From Gelatoporia subvermispora B (Eukaryota; Basidiomycota; Agaricomycetes; Polyporales; Gelatoporiaceae), in NCBI GenBank assembly GCA_000320605.2, contig KB445804.1:550895-614894 (forward strand): a stretch of 64,000 nt of DNA, given 5' to 3'. Below are positions 1 to 12,457 of this stretch, one piece after another. Position numbers and translations under genes: made by a program. The notes beneath the pieces are model-generated. The model ran no database searches, had not been told where the DNA came from, and worked only from the letters and a program-made list of their open reading frames with translations. The number at the start of each line of letters is the position of its first letter. The first letter of the stretch is position 1.

Positions 1-464
1 TGTTCCGATAGTGTGGGCCGGGGTGGCCGCAGCCCGCGTTCGCGCAGGGCGGCGGCGCGTGCGGCGGGGTCGAGGAAGTCATTAGTTTGTGCACGAACGG
101 GAGCGGGTGCCTTGGGCAGATTTAGGCGCAGGGAGCTCAGGCGCTTTGGCTTCGATGGAGGTGCCAGGTGGGTAGATGCGGGTATCGGTTTTGCTTGCGC
201 TTGTGATGTGCTCGGAGCCGAAGCTGGCGTCGCCGAGGTGCTAGGTGTGACGGTGGTCGGGGAAGTAGGAGTGGGCTTCTCCGCATGAGGTGACGTGGAG
301 GGTGCCTGTGGTGGTTGTGCGGGTGCACGCAGCTTTGTTGTGAACCGTTTGAAGATGTTCGGTGCCGAGGTAGAGCGCGGCGGCGGTGGCGGAGGGAGTG
401 CCTTGGACGCTGGTGCCCGCGTTGGGTAGACTGGGGCGGGGGACGGGCGCGCAGAAGCAATCAT
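1..464 (-). CDS. Pro/Ser-rich protein, 5' part only (runs off left edge)
   Basis: An open frame without any stop runs leftward from an ATG at 464 to the window edge (154 codons seen). The peptide is rich in Pro, Ala, Ser and Thr, with a PPPPPRSTSAPN stretch, a basic patch (KPKRLSSLRLNLPK) and, near the edge, DFLDPAARAAALRERGLRPP. This composition suggests a disordered N-terminal region of a larger protein. I do not recognise the family. Directly upstream of the ATG, at 465-495 on the minus strand, there is a branch-point-like CTGAC, a pyrimidine run and CTACCAG, a good 3' splice site, so 464 may lie in an internal exon with the true start further right. The coding call rests on frame length and composition; product unknown. 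Confidence 0.6.
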   Translation of the reverse strand, partial: MIASARPSPAPVYPTRAPASKALPPPPPPRSTSAPNIFKRFTTKLRAPAQPPQAPSTSPHAEKPTPTSPTTVTPSTSATPASAPSTSQAQAKPIPASTHLAPPSKPKRLSSLRLNLPKAPAPVRAQTNDFLDPAARAAALRERGLRPPRPTLSE

Positions 465-1481
465 CCTGGTAGCGGGGAAGTAGTTCAGGTCAGCACGCGG
501 TGGTGGAGAGAGCTCAAGGTTAAGAGGAGCTGAACGTAGGTGCGTGTCTCGCTATCGCCGCTGTGGCTCGCGTGCGCGCCAGCTGCCAAGACGAGACAAT
601 TATTTGCGCGGTGTGTTCGTACACCGGCGGGTCTAGGTTGTGGAGGATGTGGGAGAATGAATACAAGGCTGGCAGAGGGAGGCCGGGCAGGCACGACACG
701 GGGGCACAGATCCAACGCAAGGGGTATCGTGCATACATCATTCGGCGGAAGAAACGCGGGAGGAAGCCAGCCGGGCGGAAGCAGTCGGCACATTGCAACG
801 CCTCTCCTCCGCCGCTTCGTTCTCCCACCGGCGTCCAACGCAGCGGAGAGTGCGCTGCCAGCGAGTAGTGCACGCTGTCGCCGGTCCCAGCGAGGGAGAC
901 GACGTCCCCAGGCGGGCCTCGAGCTCGGAGAAGGATGCGCTGTGCCAGGTTTGGGCTGTCAGACGCTGATCGCGCCACCATGCCACTGCCTATGCAGCGT
1001 CTGCCTGTCGCAAACGCCCATTCTGAGTGGCTGCCAGTGGCTGATCCCGGGGCCAGCCAGCGTTGACAGCCACACCGTTCACACGCCCATGCGCCCCGAT
1101 CGCGATCGCCGTCCCCATAAAGGTTTCCGCAACTGTCCTCCACTCAATTCAGTCCGCGCGGTCTAGCCCCCAGCCCTCCTCGGACTTTGTTTCAACCTCC
1201 CACCCTCGCCGCCCCGCCCTGTCTCAATTCGAATGCGCGGCGCGACGTGTCGGGGCGCTCGAGAACGCGGATAAGGGGCGAGGATGAGAGGTCGCCCAGG
1301 GAGCCTTTGCACCAGAGAACAAGACAGACGAGCTTCGCGAACACCCTCGCATGTGCTCGTACCGCAAGCGGACACTGACACCGGCAGACGCGAGAACAGC
1401 TGGAGAGGTCACGTACCCATGTCACGTCGTTAAACATCACGGAGTGCCGACGAAGTCCAGAGACCCCGGGCTTCTAGCGTC

Positions 1482-1515
1482 AATAGACCTGGTCCACCTC
1501 GCGCACCGTAGGGCC
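1482..1515 (+). repeat. 34-bp dispersed direct repeat, copy A
   Basis: A 34-bp block containing ATAGACCTGGTCCACCTCGC recurs at 3030-3063 with only two mismatches. Neither copy lies in a recognisable coding frame, and the flanks are unrelated apart from similar CACGT/TGACGT words. It could be a duplicated regulatory element or a fragment of an old repeat. Confidence 0.7.
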
Positions 1516-3029
1516 AGCTCGCGCGCGCTTCCCTGACGTGGGCGTGCGCTCCCAGTCACCGGACCCGGGGACGTTCGCGTCCACGAAGCCCGGATCCACT
1601 GCAGTGAATAATGTCACGTCTGCGTGTACGTATGCGCGAAGCACTAGTCTCCGACACGCTCTGGACATATAAAGCCTGCGCGGGCGAGCTGGCGACGCGT
1701 CTCGCTCTCGCGTTCCCCGGATCCATTTTACTGGTGCTGCTCTGCACGCTCGGACGGACCTCCCGCTGGCACGGAAAAGCCGACGCGCAAGTGCGACACG
1801 GAGAGTTCACGCGACCCAGCCACGGGGCAGCCGGACGGTGCTGCGACGACCCACGGGACGCGTCGCTAGCGCAACGCCACACGCGCGGGGCACACTCGCG
1901 ACCTCGCAGGCAGACAATTCAGCCTCCCACCCCGCCGCACCGACTGGCCCACGCTGAAGAGAACCTTGCTGCTGCTTCTGTCTCGGCGCTTCTCTGCTCG
2001 GCGCTGCTTCTTCTCCCGGCGTACCTAGGATTAAACTTTTGTTTGACCGCAGAAAGTGGGAGGGTGCGCGCCGCCTTGGACGCTGGACAAGCTCGTTGAA
2101 CCTTCGCGCAAGCTTCGGACTGCGATCGCGGGGCATTGCGACGATCGATCTCGCCAAAATTGCACTCGCGACGCCAACACCCGCGCGCGCATCGAAGCCT
2201 CTCTGCGCGCAGCGTGACTTCTGGGCCTGAACGCGGGAAACCCTCTCCCCGCACCATATAGCCAGCCCCCTCGCCAGCCCGGATTCCCCTTCCTCTCCCC
2301 ACCGCGCGCCCCTCTCTGTCAACGGACTCTGTAAATCTGCAATGCGCTGCGTCCCAGATGGACGTTATTTTCAAAGTGATAGAAATGATGTCGGAATAAA
2401 TCTGGATTCAGCTTTGGTACGCTGATTTCGATACGTACGTGTCTGACACAATGCGAAAGCACCATATGCTGGGCTTCGGACTATAGAGTGTCACCAAGTC
2501 AGCGAAACCCCTCACTAGTAGTACTTCGGCCGGCAGATCACGCAGGATTCCTTACCAAATTTACTTCTTGCTCCGGATGCCGACATCTATCTCCTTTTCG
2601 CATCTCGCTGCGGAGCGCACTCTTCCAATCGTCGCCTATGCGACATTATGGCTAGCTTCACAAGCTCGTCAACCTAGTTTTAAATTGCAGCATCAGTATT
2701 GCTGGCCATGCTTTAGTAGGGACCAACAAACGGACCAGAGAATGATCATGCCGCTTCAAAAGTTCTTCAGAAGTTTGCAGCTACTCTTTGGTGACAATAC
2801 CACAGCGGCTGTGTTGCTTGATTCGATCAGAATGGCAGTTCAACTGCCTAAATGTGAGTTCCTATACCATTTCTGGTCGGTATATATCAGTTCATGGAGC
2901 GACCAAGTCGCCTTTTAGGACTATGCATCCTCGCAAGAATGACTTTTGCGGGAAGTATACACGTCACGCAGGTAACGTGCACAGCGGCAAGGACCCCGTC
3001 AGGGCACGTATCGAGCGTCTCGACTTGAA

Positions 3030-3063
3030 AATAGACCTGGTCCACCTCGCGGACCGTATGGCC
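3030..3063 (+). repeat. 34-bp dispersed direct repeat, copy B
   Basis: Second copy of the block at 1482-1515, 32 of 34 bases identical. This copy contains the imperfect dyad GGTCC-N7-GGACC, which copy A lacks by one base. Confidence 0.7.
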
Positions 3064-4087
3064 CATCACGCGCGTGATCGAACGCGACGCTGACTCCATC
3101 CCGCCCGCCTGTGGGCCGCAGCGCTACAAATCCAGCTCCAGGTGCCTGTCTGAGCGCGGCGCGACCCTGCGTGCGCCCCGACGTCGCTGCTGGCCAGCAA
3201 CGATTCGTCGTCGCACCGCGCGTCCGAGCACGGGGCCGAACTGGTTCGCCGCGAGTGTGTCGCGCAGACGTGGGTGCGCCCGAGAACGCCCGCCAATCGC
3301 ATCTGCGCAGGCTGGACGAGCGTCGAGTGGGAGGGTCTGGGCGTCCAGGCCCGGTGCGCAGAGGAAGTGCGTGCACCGCGTGATGCGTGATGCGGCCGAT
3401 GGATCGGTGGGGACGAGGATCTGCGCGAGGCAGCACGCGCCCGGCGGCGGGGATGGCTTTCGCAACGCTTATTTCGCGCTTCCCCGTGCGCATCCGCCGC
3501 AGCAGGTTCGTTGTGCTCTTCTGCTGCTGCTAGAACATCTCGTTGCACGGAACACTCGACGGCCTTTGTTCTATCTCTTGCGACGACTTGCAATTGCTGT
3601 CACCGTCGCGATGCGCGTGTGCTAGTCACCACGGTCAGTATGTAAAATTGCACCTGTTTCGTACTCTCGCCTCTCAGCTACCGGATCTCCGCTCTTGCCT
3701 CGGTGCGTGTTGAACAGGACTGGGCGCAATGCCAGGCCTATTCTCTTCGACTGTAGACCGGATCCGAAAGGCGGTAGGCGGGCCCGCCAGCCCTTGTCAA
3801 CGCTTCCTCGCGAGCGACCTACGCTGACATACGCGCACCCCAACGCGCGTCGCGTCGCGGGATCGCGCTCCACGACATGCCGCCGGCGACTACAAAAGGA
3901 GCGCCTTGTGGAGCCCGCGCACGTCTTCCGCCTCTCGACTCCTGGCAGCTCGCAGAATCCATTCGTCGTGCAATTTCGCCTCGCGTTGGAACACGGGAGG
4001 CCTCGGTGCAGGCACCGGGCGCGATCCTACACCGGCGTGCGCTCCATCGCCATTAATGCTGGTGACGGCTGCCTGTCTCGCGATGGC

Positions 4088-4105
4088 ATGATGATGATGA
4101 TGATG
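4088..4105 (+). repeat. (ATG)6 trinucleotide microsatellite
   Basis: Six uninterrupted ATG units, preceded by GATGGC. Located in non-coding sequence. Confidence 0.9.
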
Positions 4106-4928
4106 CTTGTCGACTTGATGAGTTGATGATCAGCCTGCATTTAGCTGACGCTGACGCTGATATCAGATCCGGCGCAGAGGCACATCTCAGGCTGTCACCC
4201 ATAATTGCGGATGACTGCGGTGGCGTCGACGCTGTCGTCGTCCTCCGGAGTATCGTGTCAACGCATACGCCGTCAGCGGAAATTCCTGCGTTCTAGCTAC
4301 CCCACAGGCTGTTTGGCAAGCCACTAGGCAGTGGAGCCGCGATATTGTTGCAACGATATGCCTTTCAAATTATGTTTGTTTGCCATTTGTCATGGCCTGG
4401 GAATCCGACACGTCCATCTCCCGGTGCCCGGTCGAAGTCCGCGACGCTGATTTTGATCGGTAGACCTGATACCCTTTACAGGAACGTACCGTGCATACTC
4501 GGTATACTCAACGACGTGGGACAGAATCCAGACTGACAATCGGCGCAGCCCGCCACTCTGCACCCCCAATTGCAAACAGCCACCAGCCACAGCCGCCCGT
4601 TTGGTCAGGTCGAGATATTGAGCATATGCAACGGGTCCCTCCTAGCCAATTCGAGGCTCAGGGTTTAATCCCGCACAGCTGGTGCTAGTCCCTGACTACG
4701 ACAGGAATTGGTGCGGGCGACTCTCGGAGCGCAGTCGTCGTAACTGGATCTCGCATGCTAAAGCTGACTTCTTGTCTCCGAAAACCGCACTATATGAGGG
4801 TAGGCATGCTTGACTTCCACGCTGTCACGGAGGGTGATGTGCCCGGACAAAGAGCATTTGCTCTCTGAACACTGATCGGCGACAGCGATTTGTCTTTCGT
4901 AGGACGAATCGAGAATGTTATATTGGGT

Positions 4929-5064
4929 CTATTCGAAATCATCGAGGAACCATGACCTAATGGAGCGATACGGATCGTACGCTTTGTAGGACATGAATGC
5001 CGCATCGGATTACTCGATATCATCGAAAAACCATGTCCTCATCGAGCGATACGGGTCGTATGCT
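4929..5064 (-). repeat. Tandem duplicate of the F-box gene C-terminal tail (55-bp units)
   Basis: Two 55-bp units, 5010-5064 and 4929-4983, lie just downstream of the stop of F-box copy 1. Read on the minus strand each encodes a similar tail ending in a stop: AYDPYRSMRTWFFDDIE and AYDPYRSIRSWFLDDFE. This resembles the C-terminus of F-box copy 3 (YNPDRIISRCSWFCPED). The distal unit has no gene body attached, so it may be the end of a deleted tandem F-box copy. Confidence 0.7.
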
Positions 5065-5073
5065 AGATGTGAT

Positions 5074-7258
5074 TCAGATAGCAGCTCGAACCGAGGCGTG
5101 ATCTTCGCTGTCCCATCCTTCCCATCCAGTGCGGTGAAAGGTACTCTCGTGGAGAACGAGGCTCTCAAGTGTCCCGCAGTGCGCCAAGAACATCCGCGCG
5201 ATGCAGTTCCACTCGGAAAACATATGCCCCTCCATCCCGAGCTCCCACTCTTCCGCCCGCTTTACCTCCGACTCCGGATACGCAGCCTCCATGAGCGGCA
5301 GGTCCCACGGGAAGGGCGCGGGTACGGGACCCGTGTGCAGGTTCCATGCAAAGTGCTTCAGCACACAAAACCTCGCAAAGCGGGGCGCGTACTCCCAGGT
5401 CGCGTGTAGCCACGCGCATACCTCCCCTTCAAACAGCGGCGGGTCCCTGTAAAGAGCGAGTGTGAGTGCCTTAAGGGCTGGGAATGCGTCTGCAAGGCGG
5501 TCGAATAGAGAAAGCTCGGCGTATGCAATTCCATTCGAGACGAGGACGCGCAAGGGCGCAGGGGCGAGCGCGTCGATCAGGTCCGTCAGCTCGGGCCCCT
5601 GGAGGCCAGGGGCACATACAGGCTTGAAGCGCGTCAGGCGAAGGCCTCCTGCGGATGCGCCGCTTGTCCTAACCCACGTACAGAGCCCTGGGACGTCCAT
5701 GTCGCGCATGTACCTGATGTACAGGCGTTCTAGCGTGCCGAAGGGATTGCACCGCTGGATGAAATCCGGTCGATCGATGGGGATGCGGAATGCATTATCT
5801 TTGTAAGCCTTGATGACAAGACACCGGAGGCGAGATAGCAGCGGGACGAACTCCATATAGGACGCCAGATCTATGTGATCGGAGCAGAAATCGGCGTTTA
5901 CCTCAGACGCAATGCGCAGGGATGTCTCTGGAGGTAGGATGGCCAAGAAGGGGCAGTCCAACAACTTCAAAGTGCGGAAACTGGACATTTCCGACAGACA
6001 TTCTAGTACACGGATGTCAAGACCGACCTTGGAAAGTTCAAGATGGGTGAGGTTAATGCGGCACAGAACATCCTCGAACTTCTGTAGTATCGGCTCCCAG
6101 AAGTCGATGTAGCCTTCAGGCTCGCTTGTAGTAACAGCTGCGCGTCCAAGTACGTCAATTAGCCAATCGTTCCGCAAACATAGCACCCGCATGCGGCGTA
6201 ATATTTGAGTATGTGCGAGAGTGAAATCAAGCTGCTCGGCCATGAGGTCATATTTTGCGTCTTGAAGAAGTCGAACCAATTGATCTGGCTGCAAGCTAAA
6301 GCTTGCCAGTTGAATGGAGGGGTCAAATCGCAGCGCAAGGGTTCGCGACTGAATGGAGAAGCTGTTCAGCACATTATTATAGTTCGAAAAGACCTCCCAG
6401 TTAACCTTGAGGGCAAATGGCGAAGATGCATCCAGTAAAGCACGACACGCCATCCCGAATCTAGGGGCTTCGTCGACGCGGACGAAACTAAAAATATGGC
6501 ACAATATTTCGGGCGGTAAGTCGATTAGACTCATTTGTTATATCTTTGGTTCTGTGTTTGCCATGGCATATAGGGCTTCGCCTATACACACCGATCGTCA
6601 TGAGTGAGCGCCACTTGATAAAACTGTGCAGAAAGCTTACTGAGCTGGATCGCACAAATACCTTCACTGAGATACGGAGATAACCTCCACCTACTGCGGA
6701 GGTCTTTCAGGAGAGAAGGAGGTGAACTTGTGAAGTAGCCCTTGCGATCAACATCACGGGTTGTGCCCCGCATAGCTAGCCAGAACTCCGCTACAAAGGA
6801 CCCAAACAGCCTCATATGTGCTTCGTAACGCCTCTGATGTCGACCCGTAAGGTCCAGTGAACCCTATTTGTATCCGGCTTCAGCTCTCAGCGTAGCTTGC
6901 AAGGACAAACTCGGTGACACATACTGAGTAGACCCTGATATTGTCGCAAAAGCGCGTGAAGCGAATCAAGCCGCTCAAGAGATACTTGTCTTTGGGCAAC
7001 TCTTGGACACCCATCGAATCCGAAATCTTCGCTTTCATCTTCGCGGTTGGCTCCCTCAAGGCCCTTATCAGTCCTGCTACTCTCTCTCGTGCTTCATATG
7101 TCTCATAAAGGCGGAGGTCGACGTAATGGTCTGCCGCAACTTCCACGTGAAATCAGACAAGGTGTTACCGAGATCGACGCTTCAATTCGATGTGATAGAA
7201 ACGTACTATACTTGGAATTCTCTTGAAGTTTGAGAATTGTTTCATCTCCGGGATCCAT
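5074..7258 (-). pseudogene. F-box/LRR-like gene, copy 1, with in-frame stop and displaced tail
   Basis: Exons inferred at 7207-7258, 6925-7130, 6641-6863 and 5074-6581 by splice signals and by alignment with copies 2 and 3. The N-terminal part matches the family (LRLYETYEARERV; LDLTGRHQRRYEAHMRLF; SRWRLSPYLSEG). The F-box is IDLPPEILCHIFSFV, followed by a leucine-rich region and the family block TWEYAPRFARF. Two lesions are visible. A TAA at 6538-6540 stands exactly where copies 2 and 3 have Gln, six codons before the conserved DLPPE/DLPQE of the F-box. Near 5100-5145 the frame leaves the family alignment, and the conserved tail continues in another frame to 5010. From the next Met (6534) a 486-residue F-box protein could still be made, so a truncated functional gene is possible. 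The phase-0 intron that copies 2 and 3 have after the F-box is absent. Confidence 0.8.
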
Positions 7259-9361
<2,103 letters not shown>

Positions 9362-10208
9362 GCATCGTCCCCCCTTGGCGTTGACGGACAATCTGGCGAC
9401 GGCCCCATCAGGGGCGCGGTCCGGTCGAGTAAGGCAGGCGGTGTAGACGGATCGTGGCGCTGTTCACCACAAGAGCAATAACGTCCCACACGTCACCGCG
9501 AAGCATGGGTACGTGTCCCGACATGTGTCTTCTGCGCTGGTGCTGGCTCGAGATGGACCTCGCATTCCCAGCTTCTGCCCTCGCCGAGCAACGTGCTGTA
9601 CAACACGTTCAAGTTCTCGACAATTGCGTGTAGATGACGCAGCAAATATATCCTTCGCCGCACACATAGGCTGGTGACAGTGTAGTTGATGTCAATTGAT
9701 GGTGCGGAATCGCGGATCGCGCGAACGTCCAATGGCGCCGAATTTATATGACCGTTGTAAACCGTTATCGGGCCATTTCAATGAATGTGTATCGCTTTAT
9801 GCTCTTCAAATAATCTGGACATAGCAGTCATCGTAGATACGGTTTCTGCAGATCTGAGGTAAAACTTAAAACTGACATGACAGACCCTGGAGGGTCCGAA
9901 CGAGTTAGATTATTGCCAAAAGAGGTTGTGGCCCGTAAGCGCCATTCAAGCGCCAGGCGTTGAGTATGGTGTCTTAGCTTCTGCCTGGGCATTCCAGACA
10001 GCTTCACGTTTGCTCCCCACGCCTCGACTACTGTGCTGGATTGTACCATTGTCAGGACATCCGCGAACTGGTCACCTTACGACGATAGCTTCCCAGAATA
10101 TCCTGAAGCATTGACTGGCCATGACGGTCCGAACTTTCACGACCTCCCTGGTCCCGCTGGGGCTTCATCTCGCTCTTTCCGCAGGACCTCACATTCTGCT
10201 ATCTGCAC
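9362..10208. other. Intergenic stretch; coding-like part near 10075-10190
   Basis: Most of this stretch shows no gene. On the plus strand, about 10075-10190 reads as a plausible acidic/Pro-containing peptide (for example SPYDDSFPEYPEALTG) after a possible acceptor TTGTCAG near 10053. It could be an upstream exon of the gene at 10209, but I could not join it in phase with confidence. Confidence 0.3.
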
Positions 10209-10845
10209 ATGACACAACATGATTTGGAGATCATCGATACAATTGGGACGCCAGATTATCTGAAGGGAGAGCTGTCCGATGATGGTGAGTCTTATTGTAG
10301 CCTATCCAAACGCTGTGCTATATGACATCCGACAGAGGTGGATGTTCCACATCACATGGTCCCTCCCAATCCAGAGGACTCTGATGGTACGCAGAATCAT
10401 GTTTTAGAGACCATGATCTCTTGTGCACACAGCTTTCGCTGCAGTCCTTCCATCTCAAGTTCACCCATCGTATCCATACGGGAATCCGCTTAACGTCAAG
10501 CATCCTGCGGCAAAGCCCCGTCGCCCATACGACCCATATTCACGTGCGCTCTTCGAGGACATGGGTTACGCGGGCGGAGGAGTCAATGGCGCGTTACGAT
10601 GGAAGGACCTTGCGCTCGAGACACTCTTCCCAGTCGATGAGGCGCGAGAAGAGGCCGCACGTGCTGCTCAAGCACGGAAGATGGCCAGCGGTGCGACGGG
10701 GAATCAGCCGCCGCCACAACAACAAGACCCTGTTCCAGAAGAGGAAGATGACGAAGAGAACGATGAGAATGAAAACGAGGAGAGTGATAGTGAGGACGGC
10801 GACGAGAACATTGCGGACTCAGAGATCGAGGAGGATGAAGCGTAG
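10209..10845 (+). CDS. Small protein with acidic C-terminus, unknown function
   Basis: Exons 10209-10284, 10336-10386 and 10433-10845 join in phase to 179 residues. The N-terminus starts MTQHDLEIIDTIGTPDYL. The middle has a well-formed block (RPYDPYSRALFEDMGY, then ALRWKDLALETLFPVDEAREEAARAA), and the last 45 residues are a Glu/Asp run. I do not recognise the family. A globular middle followed by an acidic tail would suit a subunit of a nuclear complex, but this is a guess. The start is chosen because the first intron has good GTGAGT...CAG signals; further 5' exons are possible. It converges on RRP4 with 84 bp between the two stops. Confidence 0.65.
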
Positions 10846-10929
10846 CGGCTGTATTGATATCTATGTTGTACTGTACACTACTTTTCTGGAGGGTATTATG
10901 CATGCTTGCGTCTGCATACCATGTACTGA

Positions 10930-12165
10930 TCAGCCACGGCCGCCAAGAGCGGTGACTAGTGCTTCGCCAAAGTCGCCTTGCAGCAGATCCTTGACGTCAC
11001 CTTCCTGCTCGACCACCCAGTCGTACGCCTCCAGCAGTGTCACATCCGTGAGCGGGACGAACTGTGCCGCAAGAATGCGAATGATGTTGCATACACGGGA
11101 GATAGCTGCTCGTGTAGCGTCGTCAATGTCCTAGCATGAGCCCTTAGCAAATGCCATGTCGGGGAAGTGAAAAGTGGACCCACATCGTTCTTGTTTGAGT
11201 ACACCGCCTGCGCGTCGAAGCCCTCCTCACCCTCCTGCTGGCTTTGTTTGACGTGCTTGCTGACCCAAATGTACCCGTTCAACCCAAGGATGACATCCAC
11301 ACCACATGGCAGAGCTAAGAAATGTGACTTCAGTCTCTTGATGAGAATCGGCGGCACGGTCACAAGTTGCCCGTTGCGTAGCTGTTCTCCACAGGTCAAC
11401 GTCATACGACCAAACTTAACCTGGGTCCATGAACATACCTTGCCATACTTCAAGGATCGCGTGTGAAGAGACATTGCTCCATCTGAAAAGAAAGCCTGAA
11501 CTTCCGCGACAAGCAGGTCGCCCTCCTCGAAGAAAGTGCGCATTTGAAGCTCGTCGCTTTCAAGCTTTCGTCGTTGCACACCTCCAGGAAGGTTGACCGA
11601 CGAAAGCATCAACACAGCGTCTTGCCGAGAATTTGCGTCGACCTTCCATCTGCGCGGTTGCACCTGCACTCCAGACGAGCTTGTCAAACATGCGTTTTGA
11701 CGGTACGACGATGAACACACCTCGGTAATGCGCCCAACAACCAGGTCTCCTACTTCAGGGCTGTATCTGTATATGTAAGGGTAAGTAACAGTGCAGGACG
11801 CGAAGGTACCACCAACCTTGTACGGATGGCACGTACAGTGACCAGCTTGTTCACCCGCTCGACCGTACCTGCGACGGACGCGACGACCTCCTCGCCGTCC
11901 ACATATGTTCCGTGACCGCTTTCAAAGTAATAAAATATCGGCCGAAGAGCATCCAGAAACGATACTAAGGTACGAACCGCATGAACGCATGCGAGGATGT
12001 GAGCGGCTCGCCAGGGACGATTAGCTTTCGCGTGGTGTCCTCAAAGTCCTCATCCTCAAGGTCGACCTCCATGGCAAGATCATCTCCAACATCCGGGTGA
12101 TGTCTTGTTGTACTGTAGTCCGAGAAGTTGTGGGAACTGCTAGGGAAGGAGGCGAAGGAGATCAT
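10930..12165 (-). CDS. RRP4: Exosome complex component RRP4
   Basis: Exons 11978-12165, 11817-11918, 11721-11766, 11439-11663, 11184-11381 and 10930-11130 give 319 residues. The protein follows RRP4 in order: an N-terminal strand with LIVPGEPL, then FMRGHGTYVDGEEVVASVAG, the S1 domain (VNKLVTVRAIRTRYSPEVGD, VVGRITEV, RRWKVDANSRQDAVL), the SLHTRSLKYGKLRNG block, and a KH-type domain with GLNGYIWV. RRP4 is one of the three RNA-binding cap subunits of the eukaryotic RNA exosome, acting in nucleus and cytoplasm in 3'-5' RNA decay and processing. Length agrees with the family (about 290-360). The start at 12165 (MISFAS) is preferred; an in-frame Met at 12240 would add 25 residues. Intron 2 uses a GTTGGT donor. 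Confidence 0.93.
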
Positions 12166-12457
12166 GGTGGCGGATGGAGGAGCTGTTATGAGCGCGAGTC
12201 GAAGCGCTCGAATGATCGGCGCGAGGCCCGGGCGAACCATTGAAGAGAGACACTGCAGTTTTGTTTTTGACAAACCGCGTCATGTTAACAGCCTAATGGC
12301 GTACGTTTTGAGGACGAGAAAGAAGTGAGAATGCGTGAACGACAGCTGCAAGTTGCTATGCGACATAGACAGATACAACGCTCTCCCCCCACCGCTCTCT
12401 AGATAATGTAAACTACACGCTACCAGTAGTCCGTACAGTCCGACCAGCCACCTCCAC

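Larger units (their letters stand above)
465..5009. other. Long gene-poor, mostly GC-rich stretch
   Basis: No convincing gene was found here. The open frames present are short, overlap on all frames, lack splice-linked partners and read as low-information Arg/Ala/Pro strings, typical of GC-rich non-coding DNA. AT-richer pockets lie at about 2340-2900 and 4300-5000. The stretch holds a 34-bp duplicated element (1482-1515 and 3030-3063), several TGACGT/CACGT-type words near both copies, a TATA-like CATATAAAG at about 1665, an (ATG)6 microsatellite, and the distal F-box tail duplicate near 4929-5064. It may be a long upstream region for the left-edge gene; that is inference from position only. 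Confidence 0.5.

Noticed and set aside
3074..3625. 183-codon Arg-rich plus-strand frame in the gene-poor left region
   Set aside because: All six frames are open in this GC-rich stretch; nothing distinguishes this one.
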